A DNA stretch of 64,000 bases from positions 52,871 through 116,870 of the forward strand of contig NZ_QGLE01000013.1 of the NCBI RefSeq assembly GCF_003173035.1, given 5' to 3'. A model generated the notes under the pieces. The model did no database searches. It saw only the letters and a program-made list of their open reading frames with translations, and was not told the origin of the DNA. Source of the stretch: Zavarzinia aquatilis (lineage in GTDB: Bacteria > Pseudomonadota > Alphaproteobacteria > Zavarziniales > Zavarziniaceae). Positions 41,706-52,405 of this stretch are shown here, piece after piece. Made by a program: the position numbers and the translations under genes. Each line of letters starts with the position of its first letter. Within the stretch, counting starts at the first letter, position 1.

Positions 41706-43511
41706 TCATTCAGACTTGATCTTCACGTAAGTGCCCGGTGCATCGTCCAGCACGCGCAGTTTGCCGTCGCCGGGGACGCGGGCGGGGACCATGGCGCCCG
41801 ATTTCTTGGACATCCATTCCAGCCAGTCCGGCCACCAGCTGCCCGGATGTTCGGTCGACTTGGAGATCCAGTCTTCGAGCGAGGCGGCGCCGGTCAGGTC
41901 ATCGTTGGTCCAATACTGGTACTTCTTGGCCTCGGGCGGGTTGATGATGCCGGCGATATGGCCCGAGCCCGCGAGGACGAGGCGCACCGGCGCCTTGAAG
42001 GTGCGGGCGCCGCGGAACACCGAACGCGCCGGGGCGATGTGGTCTTCCCGGCTGGCGACGAAATAGAGCGGCACCTTCACCTTGTTCAGGTAGATCGGCG
42101 TATCGTTCAGGGTGATCCCGCCCGGCTGCGACAGAAGATTCTTCTGGTAGCATTCGCGCAGGTAGAACATGTGCATGGCGATCGGCATCCGCGTCGCGTC
42201 CTGGTTCCAGAACAGCAGGTCGAACGGGAAGGGATCGCGGCCGAGCAGGTAGTTGTTGACGACGAAGGACCAGATCAGGTCGTTCGCGCGCAGCATGTTG
42301 AAGGTCGTCGCCATGTCGCCGCCTTCGAGATAGCCCTTTTCCGACATGCGGTCGGCCAGGAACTCCAGCTGGTCCTCGTCGATGAAGACGGACAGCTCGC
42401 CCGCCTCGGCGAAATCGACCTGGGCGGCGAAGAAGGTGCAGGCGGCGATGCGCTTGTCGCCGATGGTCTGCAGATAGGCGAGGGTGGCCGCGGTCAGCGT
42501 GCCGCCGATGCAATAGCCGATGGCGTTGACCTGATGCTCGCCGGTCGCCTGTTCGACGGCGTCGAGCGCGGCGAGCACGCCCTGGTTCATGTAGCCCTCG
42601 AAGCCGATCTGCGCGAGCTTCGAATCCGGGTTCACCCAGGATACGACGAAGACGGTGAAGCCGTTGTCGACCGCCCACTTGATGAAGGAGTTCTGCGGCT
42701 TCAGGTCGAGGATGTAATATTTGTTGATCCAGGGCGGCACGATCAGCAGCGGCCGCTTGTAGACCTTCTCGGTCACCGGCTCGTACTGCAGCAGTTCCAT
42801 CAGATCGTTGCGGAACACGACCTTGCCCGGCGTCACCGCGATATTGCGGCCGACCTCGAAGGCATTGGGGTCGGTCATGCGGATGGCAAGGCGACCCTTG
42901 CCGCGTTCCAGATCCTCGAGCACATGATCGAGCCCGCGCACCAGGTTCTCGCCGTTGCTCTCGATGGTGACGCGCAGCACCTCGGGATTGGTCAGCACGA
43001 AGTTGGAGGGCGCGATCGCGTCGACGAACTGGCGGGTATAGAACTCCACCTTCTTCTTGGTCTTGGCGTCCAGCCCCTCGACGTCGTGGACCGTGTTCTG
43101 GATCCAGCGCGCGGCCAGCAGGTAGGACTGCTTGATGAAGTCGAAGGCCTGATTCTCTTCCCAGCTCTTGTCCTTGAAGCGCTTGTCGCTCTTCGAGGGG
43201 GCGATCACCGGCGACGGCCTCTCGCCGAGCAGGCGCTTGGTCGCGCTCTGCACCAGCTGGGCGTAATCCTTCCACAGCTTGACCTGGGCATCGAGCATAT
43301 AGGACGGATTCGAAATGATCTTGGCCGTCATCTCGAGGTAGGCGGCCACCAGATTCTGCGGATCGAAATTCACGTTCTTGCGGACGATGTCCTGCCGTTC
43401 CATGAATTCAGCGACGAGTTTCCGGCAGCGCTTGGCGACTTCAACCATGTTGCGGGCAAAGGCGGCCGGGTCCGGGATCGGCTGCTGGTCTTTGCCGTGT
43501 TGATCGGCCAT
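41706..43511 (-). CDS. phaC: Class I poly(3-hydroxyalkanoate) synthase
   Basis: The 601-residue enzyme has the class I N-terminal domain (FNPQNL-type NFDPQNLVAAYLEMTAKI) and an alpha/beta-hydrolase catalytic domain. The lipase-box-like IGYCIGGTL puts the active Cys at residue 334, and the catalytic His is in GSGHIAGIINPPEAKK (His518). WINKYYILDLKPQNSFIKW is a family hallmark. It polymerises (R)-3-hydroxybutyryl-CoA into PHB granules. The length fits class I. No phaA, phaB or phasin gene is adjacent. Confidence 0.97.
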   Translation of the reverse strand: MADQHGKDQQPIPDPAAFARNMVEVAKRCRKLVAEFMERQDIVRKNVNFDPQNLVAAYLEMTAKIISNPSYMLDAQVKLWKDYAQLVQSATKRLLGERPSPVIAPSKSDKRFKDKSWEENQAFDFIKQSYLLAARWIQNTVHDVEGLDAKTKKKVEFYTRQFVDAIAPSNFVLTNPEVLRVTIESNGENLVRGLDHVLEDLERGKGRLAIRMTDPNAFEVGRNIAVTPGKVVFRNDLMELLQYEPVTEKVYKRPLLIVPPWINKYYILDLKPQNSFIKWAVDNGFTVFVVSWVNPDSKLAQIGFEGYMNQGVLAALDAVEQATGEHQVNAIGYCIGGTLTAATLAYLQTIGDKRIAACTFFAAQVDFAEAGELSVFIDEDQLEFLADRMSEKGYLEGGDMATTFNMLRANDLIWSFVVNNYLLGRDPFPFDLLFWNQDATRMPIAMHMFYLRECYQKNLLSQPGGITLNDTPIYLNKVKVPLYFVASREDHIAPARSVFRGARTFKAPVRLVLAGSGHIAGIINPPEAKKYQYWTNDDLTGAASLEDWISKSTEHPGSWWPDWLEWMSKKSGAMVPARVPGDGKLRVLDDAPGTYVKIKSE

Positions 43512-43655
43512 GAACCATTCCTTATTGTTGAGAGACTGACGGGCGTGGGCTTCCTCGTGCGGGGGAGTATAATTGGTCTGCGTTATGCGTTAAAGTCGAC
43601 GTCTGTCTAAATGTTATGCGGCCCGCGCGGGCCGGGTCGTTTCGGGGTTCAATCC

Positions 43656-45317
43656 ATGGTCGCTAGGGTCTTGCGGGGCGCAGAAGGATCGGCACGTCTG
43701 GTGCCTTCCATCGTCGTGGCGGTGAGCGTCGCCTCGGCCGCGCTGGGCGCCGTGCTCGCGGCCGGCACGCCGGGGTTCGCCCAGTCGGCCAGTGATTCGC
43801 CTTCGACCGCCGGCAACACGCCGGAGACGACGAGCGATGCCGATGCGGTGCGGCGCCCGGCGACCATCGAGGAGAGCTTTCCGTCCCTGTCGTCGGTGCC
43901 CACGCGGCCGACACCTTCGACCACGGCGGCGGAGCGGGTGAGAATCACCAACAGCCTCGCGGGCGACCGACAGAACGCGCAATACACCAGCCAGGCCCTC
44001 CGTGGCGGCGAGGAAGCCGCCGCGCCGTCGCCGCGCAGCCTGCCGCCGGTCGCCGCCAGCGAAATCCGCGATCCCAATGAGGAGCGCCGCCAGGCCGCCG
44101 AAGCCCGGGGCATCACGCCCTTCGGCAGCTATCAGCGCCGCGCCGACGGTGGCCAGGTGCCGCCGCCGCTGCCCTCGACGCCGGAAGCCGCGTCCTATTC
44201 CAGCCGCCCGGCCGCCAATACCGGCAGCGGCTATGCCGCCGCCGTGCCGCGCGCCGTCGCCCGGCCGTCGGCCCAGGCGGAAGCCGTCGCCGACCCCGCC
44301 GCGCCGCGGCCGACCACGGGCGCGGTGCGCCCGTTGAAGGTGCCGCCGACCGTCGCCAGCCTGCCCGCGCCCGAGGGGCAGGAGCAGCGGCAGATGGCGT
44401 CTGGCCCGACGCCGCGCGTCATCGCCTCGATCAGTTCGGCCCCGGCCGGCGAACGGGCGCCCGTGCCGTCCCCGGCCTCGGTCGCCGCCGCCCGCGGCAC
44501 GACGACGGTCGCCGCCGCCGAGCCGGCCCCGGTCGGCAGCCGCTATGCGCCGCCCGCGCCCGCGCCCCAGATTCGGGTGGCCGGCGGGGCCCAGCCCGCG
44601 GTCGCGCCCGGCCGCGCCGGCACGGCGCCCGCCCCGGCCCCGGTCGAGACGCGCAGCCTTGCCCTCGTCACCGCGGGTGCTTCCCGTGAGCTGGCGATTC
44701 CTGCCCAGGCGCCGCCCGGCGTCATCGTCGCCGATATCTACCAGCAGCAGCTGGCCGAAACCCGCAGCCCGCGCAATGTTCCGACGGCGATGCCGCAGTT
44801 CGAGGCGTCGCGCGCGCCCGCCCTGCCGGTCACCGGCGTGCCCATGACGGCGGCGATGCAGGCGGCCCTTGGCGGGGCCGCGCCCGCCCGCGTTCGCGTC
44901 GATCTCGACACGCCGCGCGACGCAGGCCGCCGTGCCGCCGCGCCGGCCAGCCGAGCTACCACCGCCGCTGCCGCGGCGGGATCGGCTTCAGGCAGTGGCA
45001 CGGTGATCGGTTTTGCCGCAGGGTCGATCGACCTTTCGCCGGCAGCGCGCGAATCCATCCGTCAGATGGCTTCCGCGCTGCATTCCGGTGCGGCGCAGGT
45101 GCGGATCGTCGGCTATGCCCGTGCCAAGGGCGATGGCGGCGACTCGATCGGGGCCTTTGGGCTGTCGATCGACCGGGCAAATGCCGTGGCGGCCGAATTG
45201 ATGGCCGCGGGCGTGCCCGCGCAGGCGGTGAAGGTGGAGGCGATCGTCGCCGACGCCGGGGCCGCCAGCCAGCGCAACCGGGGCAAGGGGCCCGAAGCGG
45301 TCGTCTTCGTCGAGTAA
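43656..45317 (+). CDS. OmpA-like C-terminal domain protein with Pro/Ala-rich spacer
   Basis: The ~553-residue protein has an N-terminal signal/anchor (LVPSIVVAVSVASAALGAVL) and a long Pro/Ala/Arg-rich disordered region (PPPLPSTPEAASYSSR, QIRVAGGAQPAVAPGRAG). The C-terminal domain starts GTVIGFAAGSIDLSPAARES and contains VRIVGYARAKGDGG and GLSIDRANAVAAELMAAGVP, the OmpA-family peptidoglycan-binding pattern. It probably links outer membrane or periplasm to the cell wall. ATG 43656 is chosen; ATG 43611 would add 15 residues. The aminotransferase gene follows after 51 bp, but co-transcription is unclear. Confidence 0.82.
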   Translation: MVARVLRGAEGSARLVPSIVVAVSVASAALGAVLAAGTPGFAQSASDSPSTAGNTPETTSDADAVRRPATIEESFPSLSSVPTRPTPSTTAAERVRITNSLAGDRQNAQYTSQALRGGEEAAAPSPRSLPPVAASEIRDPNEERRQAAEARGITPFGSYQRRADGGQVPPPLPSTPEAASYSSRPAANTGSGYAAAVPRAVARPSAQAEAVADPAAPRPTTGAVRPLKVPPTVASLPAPEGQEQRQMASGPTPRVIASISSAPAGERAPVPSPASVAAARGTTTVAAAEPAPVGSRYAPPAPAPQIRVAGGAQPAVAPGRAGTAPAPAPVETRSLALVTAGASRELAIPAQAPPGVIVADIYQQQLAETRSPRNVPTAMPQFEASRAPALPVTGVPMTAAMQAALGGAAPARVRVDLDTPRDAGRRAAAPASRATTAAAAAGSASGSGTVIGFAAGSIDLSPAARESIRQMASALHSGAAQVRIVGYARAKGDGGDSIGAFGLSIDRANAVAAELMAAGVPAQAVKVEAIVADAGAASQRNRGKGPEAVVFVE

Positions 45318-45368
45318 TCTACTCACTCTCTCAACTCGCATTCCCTTGAAGGGACATCAGGTCCGATC

Positions 45369-46598
45369 ATGGATCCCGAATTTCATCGCATCCGGCGGTT
45401 GCCGCCCTATGTCTTCGAGCAGGTCAATTCCCTGAAGGCCAAGGCCCGCGCCCGCGGCGAGGACATCATCGACTTCGGCATGGGTAACCCCGATCTGCCG
45501 ACCCCGAAGCACATCGTCGACAAGCTGGTCGAGACCGTGGCCGACCCGCGCGCCCACCGCTATTCCGTTTCGCGCGGGATTCCGGGCCTGCGCAAGGCCC
45601 AGGCCGCCTATTACGCGCGCCGTTTCGGCGTCGAGCTGGACCCGGACCGGGAAGTCATCGCGACCCTCGGCTCCAAGGAAGGCCTCGCCAATCTCGCGCA
45701 GGCGATCACGGCGCCGGGCGACACCATCCTGGTGCCGAACCCGTCCTATCCGATCCATCCCTATGGCTTCATCATCGCCGGTGCCGCGATCCGCTCGCTG
45801 CCGCCGGTCACGCCCGAGACGGATTTCATGACCGTGCTCGAGCGGGCGACGCGCCATTCGGTGCCGATGCCGACGGCCATCGTGCTGAACTACCCGTCGA
45901 ACCCGACGGCCGAGGTGGTCGACCTCGACTTCTACGCCCCCATCGTCGAATTCTGCCGGGCCAAGGGGATCTACATCCTCTCCGACCTCGCCTATTCGGA
46001 GATTTATTTCGACGGCAATCCGCCGCCGTCGATCCTGCAGGTGCCGGGCGCCAAGGATATCGCGGTCGAGTTCACCTCGATGTCCAAGACCTATTCCATG
46101 CCCGGCTGGCGCATGGGCTTCGCCGTCGGTAACCAGAAGCTGATCCAGGCCCTGGCCCGCATGAAGTCCTATCTCGATTACGGCGCCTTCACGCCCATCC
46201 AGGTCGCGGCCACCGCCGCCCTGAACGGCCCGCAGGACTGTGTCGAGGAAGCGCGCCAGATCTACAAGGCGCGGCGCGACGTGCTCATCCCCGGCCTGCT
46301 CGACGCCGGCTGGAACGTGCCGTCGCCGCCCGCGACCATGTTCGCCTGGGCGCCGATCCCGCCCGCCTTCGCCCATCTCGGCAGCCTCGAATTCTCGAAG
46401 CGCCTGCTGACCGAGGCCAAGGTCGCGGTGGCGCCGGGCCTCGGCTTCGGCGAATACGGCGATGGCCATGTCCGCATCGCGCTGGTCGAGAACGAGCACC
46501 GCACGCGCCAGGCCATCCGCAACATCAAACGTTTCCTCGCCTCGGCGGACCCCGCGCGTCCGCAGGACGCGGCGGTGCAGAAAAAGGTCGTGGCGTGA
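45369..46598 (+). CDS. PLP-dependent class I/II aminotransferase (AlaC/LL-DAP aminotransferase-like)
   Basis: The 409-residue enzyme starts EFHRIRRLPPYVFEQVNSLK, with IIDFGMGNPDLPTPKH. TLGSKEGLANLAQAI and NYPSNPTAEVVDLDFY follow, and the Schiff-base Lys is in SMSKTYSMPGWRMGFAVG. The alphaproteobacterial members next to hom are annotated as LL-diaminopimelate or alanine aminotransferase (AlaC); the substrate is not settled by sequence. The last bases overlap the hom start (GTGA), so the two are one operon, pointing to aspartate-family amino acid metabolism. Confidence 0.94.
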   Translation: MDPEFHRIRRLPPYVFEQVNSLKAKARARGEDIIDFGMGNPDLPTPKHIVDKLVETVADPRAHRYSVSRGIPGLRKAQAAYYARRFGVELDPDREVIATLGSKEGLANLAQAITAPGDTILVPNPSYPIHPYGFIIAGAAIRSLPPVTPETDFMTVLERATRHSVPMPTAIVLNYPSNPTAEVVDLDFYAPIVEFCRAKGIYILSDLAYSEIYFDGNPPPSILQVPGAKDIAVEFTSMSKTYSMPGWRMGFAVGNQKLIQALARMKSYLDYGAFTPIQVAATAALNGPQDCVEEARQIYKARRDVLIPGLLDAGWNVPSPPATMFAWAPIPPAFAHLGSLEFSKRLLTEAKVAVAPGLGFGEYGDGHVRIALVENEHRTRQAIRNIKRFLASADPARPQDAAVQKKVVA

Positions 46599-47899
46599 CG
46601 GATTCCTTGCGACTGGGTGTCGCCGGCCTGGGAACGGTCGGCGGCGGTCTCGTGCGATTGCTCGCGGCTCATGCCGACCGTCTCGCCCTGCGTACCGGGC
46701 GGCGGATCGAGATCACCGCGGTCTCGGCCCGCGATCCGGCCAAGGATCGCGGCCTCGGCAATGCCCTCGGCGGGGCGCGCTGGTATGCCGACGCGGTCGA
46801 GATGGCCGCGGACGAGAATGTCGACCTCGTGGTCGAGCTGATCGGCGGCGAGACCGTGGCCAAGGCCGCGGTCGAGGCGGCCCTGTCGCGGGGCAAGCCG
46901 GTCGTCACCGCCAACAAGGCGCTGCTCGCCCATCACGGCGTCGCCCTCGCGGCGATGGCCGAGAAGGCGGGCGTCGCCCTCAATTTCGAGGCGGCGGTCG
47001 CGGGCGGCATTCCGGTGGTCAAGGCCCTGCGCGAGGGGCTGGCCGGCAACCGGATCGAGGCTGTCTACGGCATCCTGAACGGTACCTCGAACTATATCCT
47101 GACCAGCATGGCCGAGAGCGGCGCCTCCTTCGAGGACGCGCTGGCCGAGGCGCAGAAGCTCGGCTATGCCGAAGCGGACCCCAGCTTCGACGTCGACGGC
47201 GTCGATGCCGCGCACAAGCTCGCCCTGCTGGCCAGTCTCGCCTTCGGGGCGAAGATCGACTTCGACGCCGTTCACATCGAGGGCATCCGCCGGGTCTCGG
47301 CGCTCGACATCGCCTTCGCCCGCGAACTCGGCTTCCGCATCAAGCTGGTCGGCACCGCCCGTTCCACCGGCGAGGGGCTGGACGTCCGCGTCCACCCGGT
47401 GATGATCGCCGAGGGCTCGCCCCTGTCCCATGTCGACGGCGTGTTCAACGGCGTCGTGGTGCATGGCGATTTCGTCGACCGCATGATGTTCGAGGGCCGG
47501 GGCGCCGGTGCCGGCCCCACCGCCTCGGCGGTGATGGCCGATATCGTCGACATCGCCCTCGGCGTCCGGCTGCCGCTGTTCGGCGTGCCGGTCGAGGCAC
47601 TGTCGCCCGCCAGGGTGATGCCGGTCACGGCGCGACAAGGTGCCTGCTACCTTCGGCTTTCCGTGGTTGATCGGCCGGGGGTTATCGCCGACATTGCCGC
47701 CATCCTGCGCGACGAGCAGGTCTCGATTGAGTCCCTGCTGCAGCGGGGACGCGCGCCTGGCGAAGGCGTGCCGGTGGTGATCGTGACGCACGAAGTACAG
47801 GAAGCCGCCATGGCGCGGGCCATGGCGCGGATCGGCGCGCTGGCCTCGGTTCTCGAGGCCCCCACCATGATTCGCATCGAACAGATAAAGCGCGCCTGA
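46595..47899 (+). CDS. hom: Homoserine dehydrogenase
   Basis: The 434-residue enzyme has the NAD(P)-binding LGVAGLGTVGGGLVRLLA, the catalytic domain with NKALLAHHGVALAAMAEKAG, GGIPVVKALREGLAGN, GTSNYILTSMAESG and DVDGVDAAHKLALLA. A C-terminal ACT domain (LRLSVVDRPGVIADIAAIL) follows. It reduces aspartate semialdehyde to homoserine for Thr and Met; ACT domains in this class usually mediate threonine inhibition. It starts at GTG 46595, coupled to the aminotransferase, and is followed 32 bp later by glpX. Confidence 0.97.
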   Translation: MTDSLRLGVAGLGTVGGGLVRLLAAHADRLALRTGRRIEITAVSARDPAKDRGLGNALGGARWYADAVEMAADENVDLVVELIGGETVAKAAVEAALSRGKPVVTANKALLAHHGVALAAMAEKAGVALNFEAAVAGGIPVVKALREGLAGNRIEAVYGILNGTSNYILTSMAESGASFEDALAEAQKLGYAEADPSFDVDGVDAAHKLALLASLAFGAKIDFDAVHIEGIRRVSALDIAFARELGFRIKLVGTARSTGEGLDVRVHPVMIAEGSPLSHVDGVFNGVVVHGDFVDRMMFEGRGAGAGPTASAVMADIVDIALGVRLPLFGVPVEALSPARVMPVTARQGACYLRLSVVDRPGVIADIAAILRDEQVSIESLLQRGRAPGEGVPVVIVTHEVQEAAMARAMARIGALASVLEAPTMIRIEQIKRA

Positions 47900-47931
47900 G
47901 GCGGCGCAGAGTGGATTTGAAGGAACTGGAC

Positions 47932-48927
<996 letters not shown>

Positions 48928-48939
48928 GCAGTTTCGGGC

Positions 48940-48964
48940 GGCCCCCGGCTCTCCGCCGGGGGCC
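48940..48964 (+). terminator. Terminator-like hairpin after glpX
   Basis: GGCCCCCGGC (48940-48949) pairs with GCCGGGGGCC (48955-48964) around TCTCC; a weak T-rich stretch (TCCTTTT) follows about 8 bp later. Confidence 0.6.
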
Positions 48965-49001
48965 TCGGCGTCCTTTTCGGACGGCCGGAAGTTTCCTTTT
49001 T

Positions 49002-49087
49002 CTCGTCTTGCCGGCGAAAGGCCGGCATCTTGTGACGGAAAGGGAGCATTCTCGTCACGCGGCCCCGGCCTGCGCCGGGGCGACGAG
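49002..49087. repeat. Extragenic palindromic (REP-like) element, copy 2
   Basis: This ~86-bp element mirrors 14512-14596: CTCGTCTTGCCGGCGAAAGG begins it, a CCCCGG/CCGGGG hairpin is near the end, and the last bases are GACGAG. It lies between the convergent stops of glpX and the flavoprotein gene. The middle differs from copy 1, while the outer arms are almost identical. Confidence 0.75.
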
Positions 49088-49099
49088 TGATCCCTTCGA

Positions 49100-50359
49100 T
49101 CATTGTGAAAGCGACACCGGCCCCCCGCGCAGCCAGCGCGCGGCGCCTTGCCCGGCCCGATGGCCGAGGGCGAGGCAGGCGGTCAGCAGATAGCCGCCGG
49201 TTGGCGCGTCCCAGTCGACCATCTCCCCGGCGCAGAAGACGCCTGGCAGTTCCTTCAGCATGAAATCATCGTCGAGCGCGTCGAGCGCGACGCCGCCCTC
49301 GGTCGAGATCGCCTCGGCCAGCGGCCTTGCCCGCGTCAGGGGCAGGGGCAGGGCCTTCAGGCGCCGCGCGATACCTTGCGGCGAGGCAAGGTCCGCCGGA
49401 GCCGCCCCCTCGCGCAGCAGGCCGGCGCGGACGCCGCTTAGGCCAAGGCAGCGGCGCAGGTGATCGGTCAGGCTGTGACGCCCCTGCGGCTTCGACAGGG
49501 CGGCGGCGAGGGCCGCCTCGTCCCGCCCCGGCATCAGGTCGAGGAGGAGGATGGCCGGTTGCCCCTGATCGAGCGCGCGCCGCGCCGCCGCGGCGAGGGG
49601 ATAGATGGCGCCGCCCTCGACCCCGCCTTCCGTCACCACGAATTCGCCCCGGACCTCCTGATCGCCGAAGCGCACCGCGACGGGTTTCACCGGCTGGCCG
49701 GCGAAACGCCCGCGAAACACCTCGGACCAGGCGACGTCGAAACCGCAATTGCTGGCACCGAAGTCATGGGTGGCGATCCCCCGCGCCGACAGCAGGGGGC
49801 GCCATGCGCCGTCGCTGCCGAGGTTGGGCCAGCTGGCGCCGCCGAGGGCGAGCACGGTGGCTGCCGGGGCCGGAATGCCGCATGGGCCGCCGGGCGTCTC
49901 GAAACGGAGGGCGCCATCGTCACCGAAACCGCACCAGCGGTGCCGGACATGGATCTTAAGCCCCTTGGCGCGCAGGCGGCGCAGCCAGGCGCGCAGCAGG
50001 GGCGCGGCCTTGAAGCCGGCCGGAAAGATGCGCCCGGACGAGCCGGTGAAGGTCTCGATGCCGAGACCGGCGGCGAAGGCGGTGATCTCGCCCGGGCCGA
50101 AGGATCGGATCGCGGCTTCCAGCCGGGGCCGCGCCGGGCCGTAGCGGCCCAGCAGGGGCTCCAGCGCCTCGGCATGGCTGATGTTGAGGCCGCTCTTGCC
50201 CGCCATCAGGAATTTCCGCCCGAGCGAGGGCATGGCGTCGTAAAGCGCGACCGCGCAGCCGGCGTCGAGCAGGCTTTCCGCCGCCATCAGACCGGCGGGG
50301 CCACCGCCGATCACCACCGCCGGGGCCGTCTGGGGGTGGGGATCGTCGACGGCGTTCAT
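49100..50359 (-). CDS. HI0933/YhiN-type FAD-dependent flavoprotein (TIGR03862-like)
   Basis: The 419-residue protein has the FAD-binding VVIGGGPAGLMAAESLLDAG, then ALYDAMPSLGRKFLMAGKSG and LNISHAEALEPLLGRYG. The second nucleotide region has ALGGASWPNLGSDG, and the C-terminus is GVFCAGEMVDWDAPTGGYLL. This set defines the BaiN/YhiN/HI0933 flavoproteins; the alphaproteobacterial subgroup matches TIGR03862. Its electron donor and substrate are unknown. It is a single gene, convergent with glpX and divergent from the STT3-like gene (84 bp apart). Confidence 0.92.
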   Translation of the reverse strand: MNAVDDPHPQTAPAVVIGGGPAGLMAAESLLDAGCAVALYDAMPSLGRKFLMAGKSGLNISHAEALEPLLGRYGPARPRLEAAIRSFGPGEITAFAAGLGIETFTGSSGRIFPAGFKAAPLLRAWLRRLRAKGLKIHVRHRWCGFGDDGALRFETPGGPCGIPAPAATVLALGGASWPNLGSDGAWRPLLSARGIATHDFGASNCGFDVAWSEVFRGRFAGQPVKPVAVRFGDQEVRGEFVVTEGGVEGGAIYPLAAAARRALDQGQPAILLLDLMPGRDEAALAAALSKPQGRHSLTDHLRRCLGLSGVRAGLLREGAAPADLASPQGIARRLKALPLPLTRARPLAEAISTEGGVALDALDDDFMLKELPGVFCAGEMVDWDAPTGGYLLTACLALGHRAGQGAARWLRGGPVSLSQ

Positions 50360-50443
50360 TTGTTAACCCTATTCGTGCTGCAATGGGCGCCAACCGCCGG
50401 TTCGCGCGACCGGATGCTCGGTCCTGTCTGAAGCTGGAATGCC

Positions 50444-52294
50444 ATGAACCGTACTTTCGCCGGCCGCCTTCTGCCGTTTCTGTTCATCCTGGCCGCCCTT
50501 GCCCTGCACCTGCGCCTGGCGGGTGGGCCGGACGGCGCCATCGGCGCGCACCGGCTTCTCGATACCGACAGCTATACAAGGCTGCTCCGGGTCGAGCAAT
50601 TGTGGCAGGGCGGCGGCTGGTGGGACAACACGGTAACGCGCATGGGCGCGCCCGAAGGGATGCCCCTGCACTGGACCCGGCCGCTCGACCTGCTGATCCT
50701 GGGGCCGGCGATGGTGGCGGCGGCGCTGGGCGTGCCCCAGCCACAGGCGCTGTGGTGGTCGGGGATGCTGATCTGTCCCGTGCTGCACATCATCGCCTGT
50801 CTGCTCGCGGTCTGGGCGGCGCGCGCGCTGTGGTCGCGTGAGGTTTCTTGGTTCGCCGGCATCATGCTGCTGGCCCAGCCCATCGTGCTCGCCTATGGCG
50901 CCGTGGGGCGGGCTGATCACCATGTGCTGATCCTGCTCTGCGCCGTGGTCCTGCTCGGCGCCGCGCTGCGGGCGGCGATGTCGGTGGAGCGTCATGGCAT
51001 GGCCTTGCTGGCCGGTGCCGCCGGGGCACTCGGGGTCTGGGTCGGCCCGGAGGCTTTGCTCGTCGTGGTGCCGATACTGGCCGCCTTCGGCCTTCTGTTC
51101 GTGGCGGGCAGGGACGAGGGTGCGGCGCTCGCCGCGCAGGGGCTGCGGATCGCCATTGGTTTCACCGGCGGGATCGCTCTTGCCCTTGCCGTCGATGTGG
51201 AACCGGCCCGGTGGCTGACGGCCGAGCATGACCGCGTTTCCATCGTCCATCTCGGCCTCGGTCTCGCCATGACCTTCGTCTTCGCCGGCAGCTTGCTGCT
51301 CGACCGCCTCCTTGTACGGAGGACGAGCGAGAAGCGCCGGGTATGGCGACGTATCGTTGTCGGCGCCCTGTTTTCGGTGGTGGCTCTGGCGGCCCTCGCG
51401 CTGGCCTTCCCCGGGTTCGAGAAGGCGTCGCTCAGCTTCACCGATCCTGACATGCAGGCGGTGATCGGCCGGATCAAGGAAATGCAGCCCTTCGATCTGC
51501 GACAGGTCGTGGGCTGGTCGGATCTCCTCTCCCAGGTCGGGGGAATCGCGCTGACCGTCCTCTGGCTGCCCTTTGCCTTGGTCGGAAAGGGGGAGGGGCC
51601 TGCCCGCCGCGCCATCGTCGTCCTTCTGGCGACCGCTCTCATGACACTCGTCGCCGGGCTGGAATTCCGGCGCTTCATTGTCGAATTCGCGGCGGCCGGT
51701 ACCGTCGCCTCGGCCGGTCTGCTGGCTGCGGCGGGGCGGGTGCTGGCTGGGCTGCGGTGGCTGCCCAGGATCGCCGGCCTGGCGCTGGTAACCCTCGGGA
51801 TGGCCCTGATCGTGCCGCTTGCCGGCCTTGCACTGCCGGGGCGGGAGCAAGTCCGGCGCGAGGCCTGCGATCTGTCGCAGCTGGTCGCCGCCCTGAACGG
51901 TGTCCGCTCCCCGGAGCTTCAGGGCCCCGACGATCCGATCGTGCTGTCGGACGATATCAATGCCGGGCCGAGAATCGCCTACGAGACTGCTTTCCGCACC
52001 GTGGCCGGGCCTTACCATCGCGGCTCGGCATCGCTGCACGACGCCCTCGCGGTGTTTTCCGCAACCGATCCTCAGGCCGTTTTAACGGTCCTGCGCAGGC
52101 GCGATGTCGATTACATCGCCGTGTGTCTGGTCGCGGGCGGTGGCATCCTGCGACGACTCGATCCCGGTTACCTGAATGGGCATCTTTTGGCCGCCAATGC
52201 CCCGGAATTCCTGGAATTCGTGCCTATTCAATCCAATTTGGTGCAATCTCTGGCGCTTTTCCGGGTACGCCCTGCAATCGAAACGCCGCGTTAA
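50444..52294 (+). CDS. GT-C/STT3-like multi-pass membrane protein
   Basis: The 616-residue protein has about 11 hydrophobic segments and a C-terminal soluble domain of ~140 residues. The first loop carries LLDTDSYTRLLRVEQL with the DxD-type metal motif and THPE-like MPLHWTRPLDLLIL; a second loop has GRADHHVLILL. These positions match GT-C glycosyltransferases related to STT3/PglB oligosaccharyltransferases. The C-terminal WWDYG-like motif is not evident (DDINAGPRIAYETAFRT lies there), so oligosaccharyl transfer is uncertain. A small Flp pilin gene follows 111 bp later. Substrate unknown. Confidence 0.75.
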   Translation: MNRTFAGRLLPFLFILAALALHLRLAGGPDGAIGAHRLLDTDSYTRLLRVEQLWQGGGWWDNTVTRMGAPEGMPLHWTRPLDLLILGPAMVAAALGVPQPQALWWSGMLICPVLHIIACLLAVWAARALWSREVSWFAGIMLLAQPIVLAYGAVGRADHHVLILLCAVVLLGAALRAAMSVERHGMALLAGAAGALGVWVGPEALLVVVPILAAFGLLFVAGRDEGAALAAQGLRIAIGFTGGIALALAVDVEPARWLTAEHDRVSIVHLGLGLAMTFVFAGSLLLDRLLVRRTSEKRRVWRRIVVGALFSVVALAALALAFPGFEKASLSFTDPDMQAVIGRIKEMQPFDLRQVVGWSDLLSQVGGIALTVLWLPFALVGKGEGPARRAIVVLLATALMTLVAGLEFRRFIVEFAAAGTVASAGLLAAAGRVLAGLRWLPRIAGLALVTLGMALIVPLAGLALPGREQVRREACDLSQLVAALNGVRSPELQGPDDPIVLSDDINAGPRIAYETAFRTVAGPYHRGSASLHDALAVFSATDPQAVLTVLRRRDVDYIAVCLVAGGGILRRLDPGYLNGHLLAANAPEFLEFVPIQSNLVQSLALFRVRPAIETPR

Positions 52295-52405
52295 GAATTA
52301 CGGTCCATAGTCTTCTCATGCGCCGGGCGGATTGATTGGCGCTAGGAATATGGTACCCGTTTGACGGGATCGGATAGAGCCGATGTCCCGAACAGGAGAG
52401 ATGAA

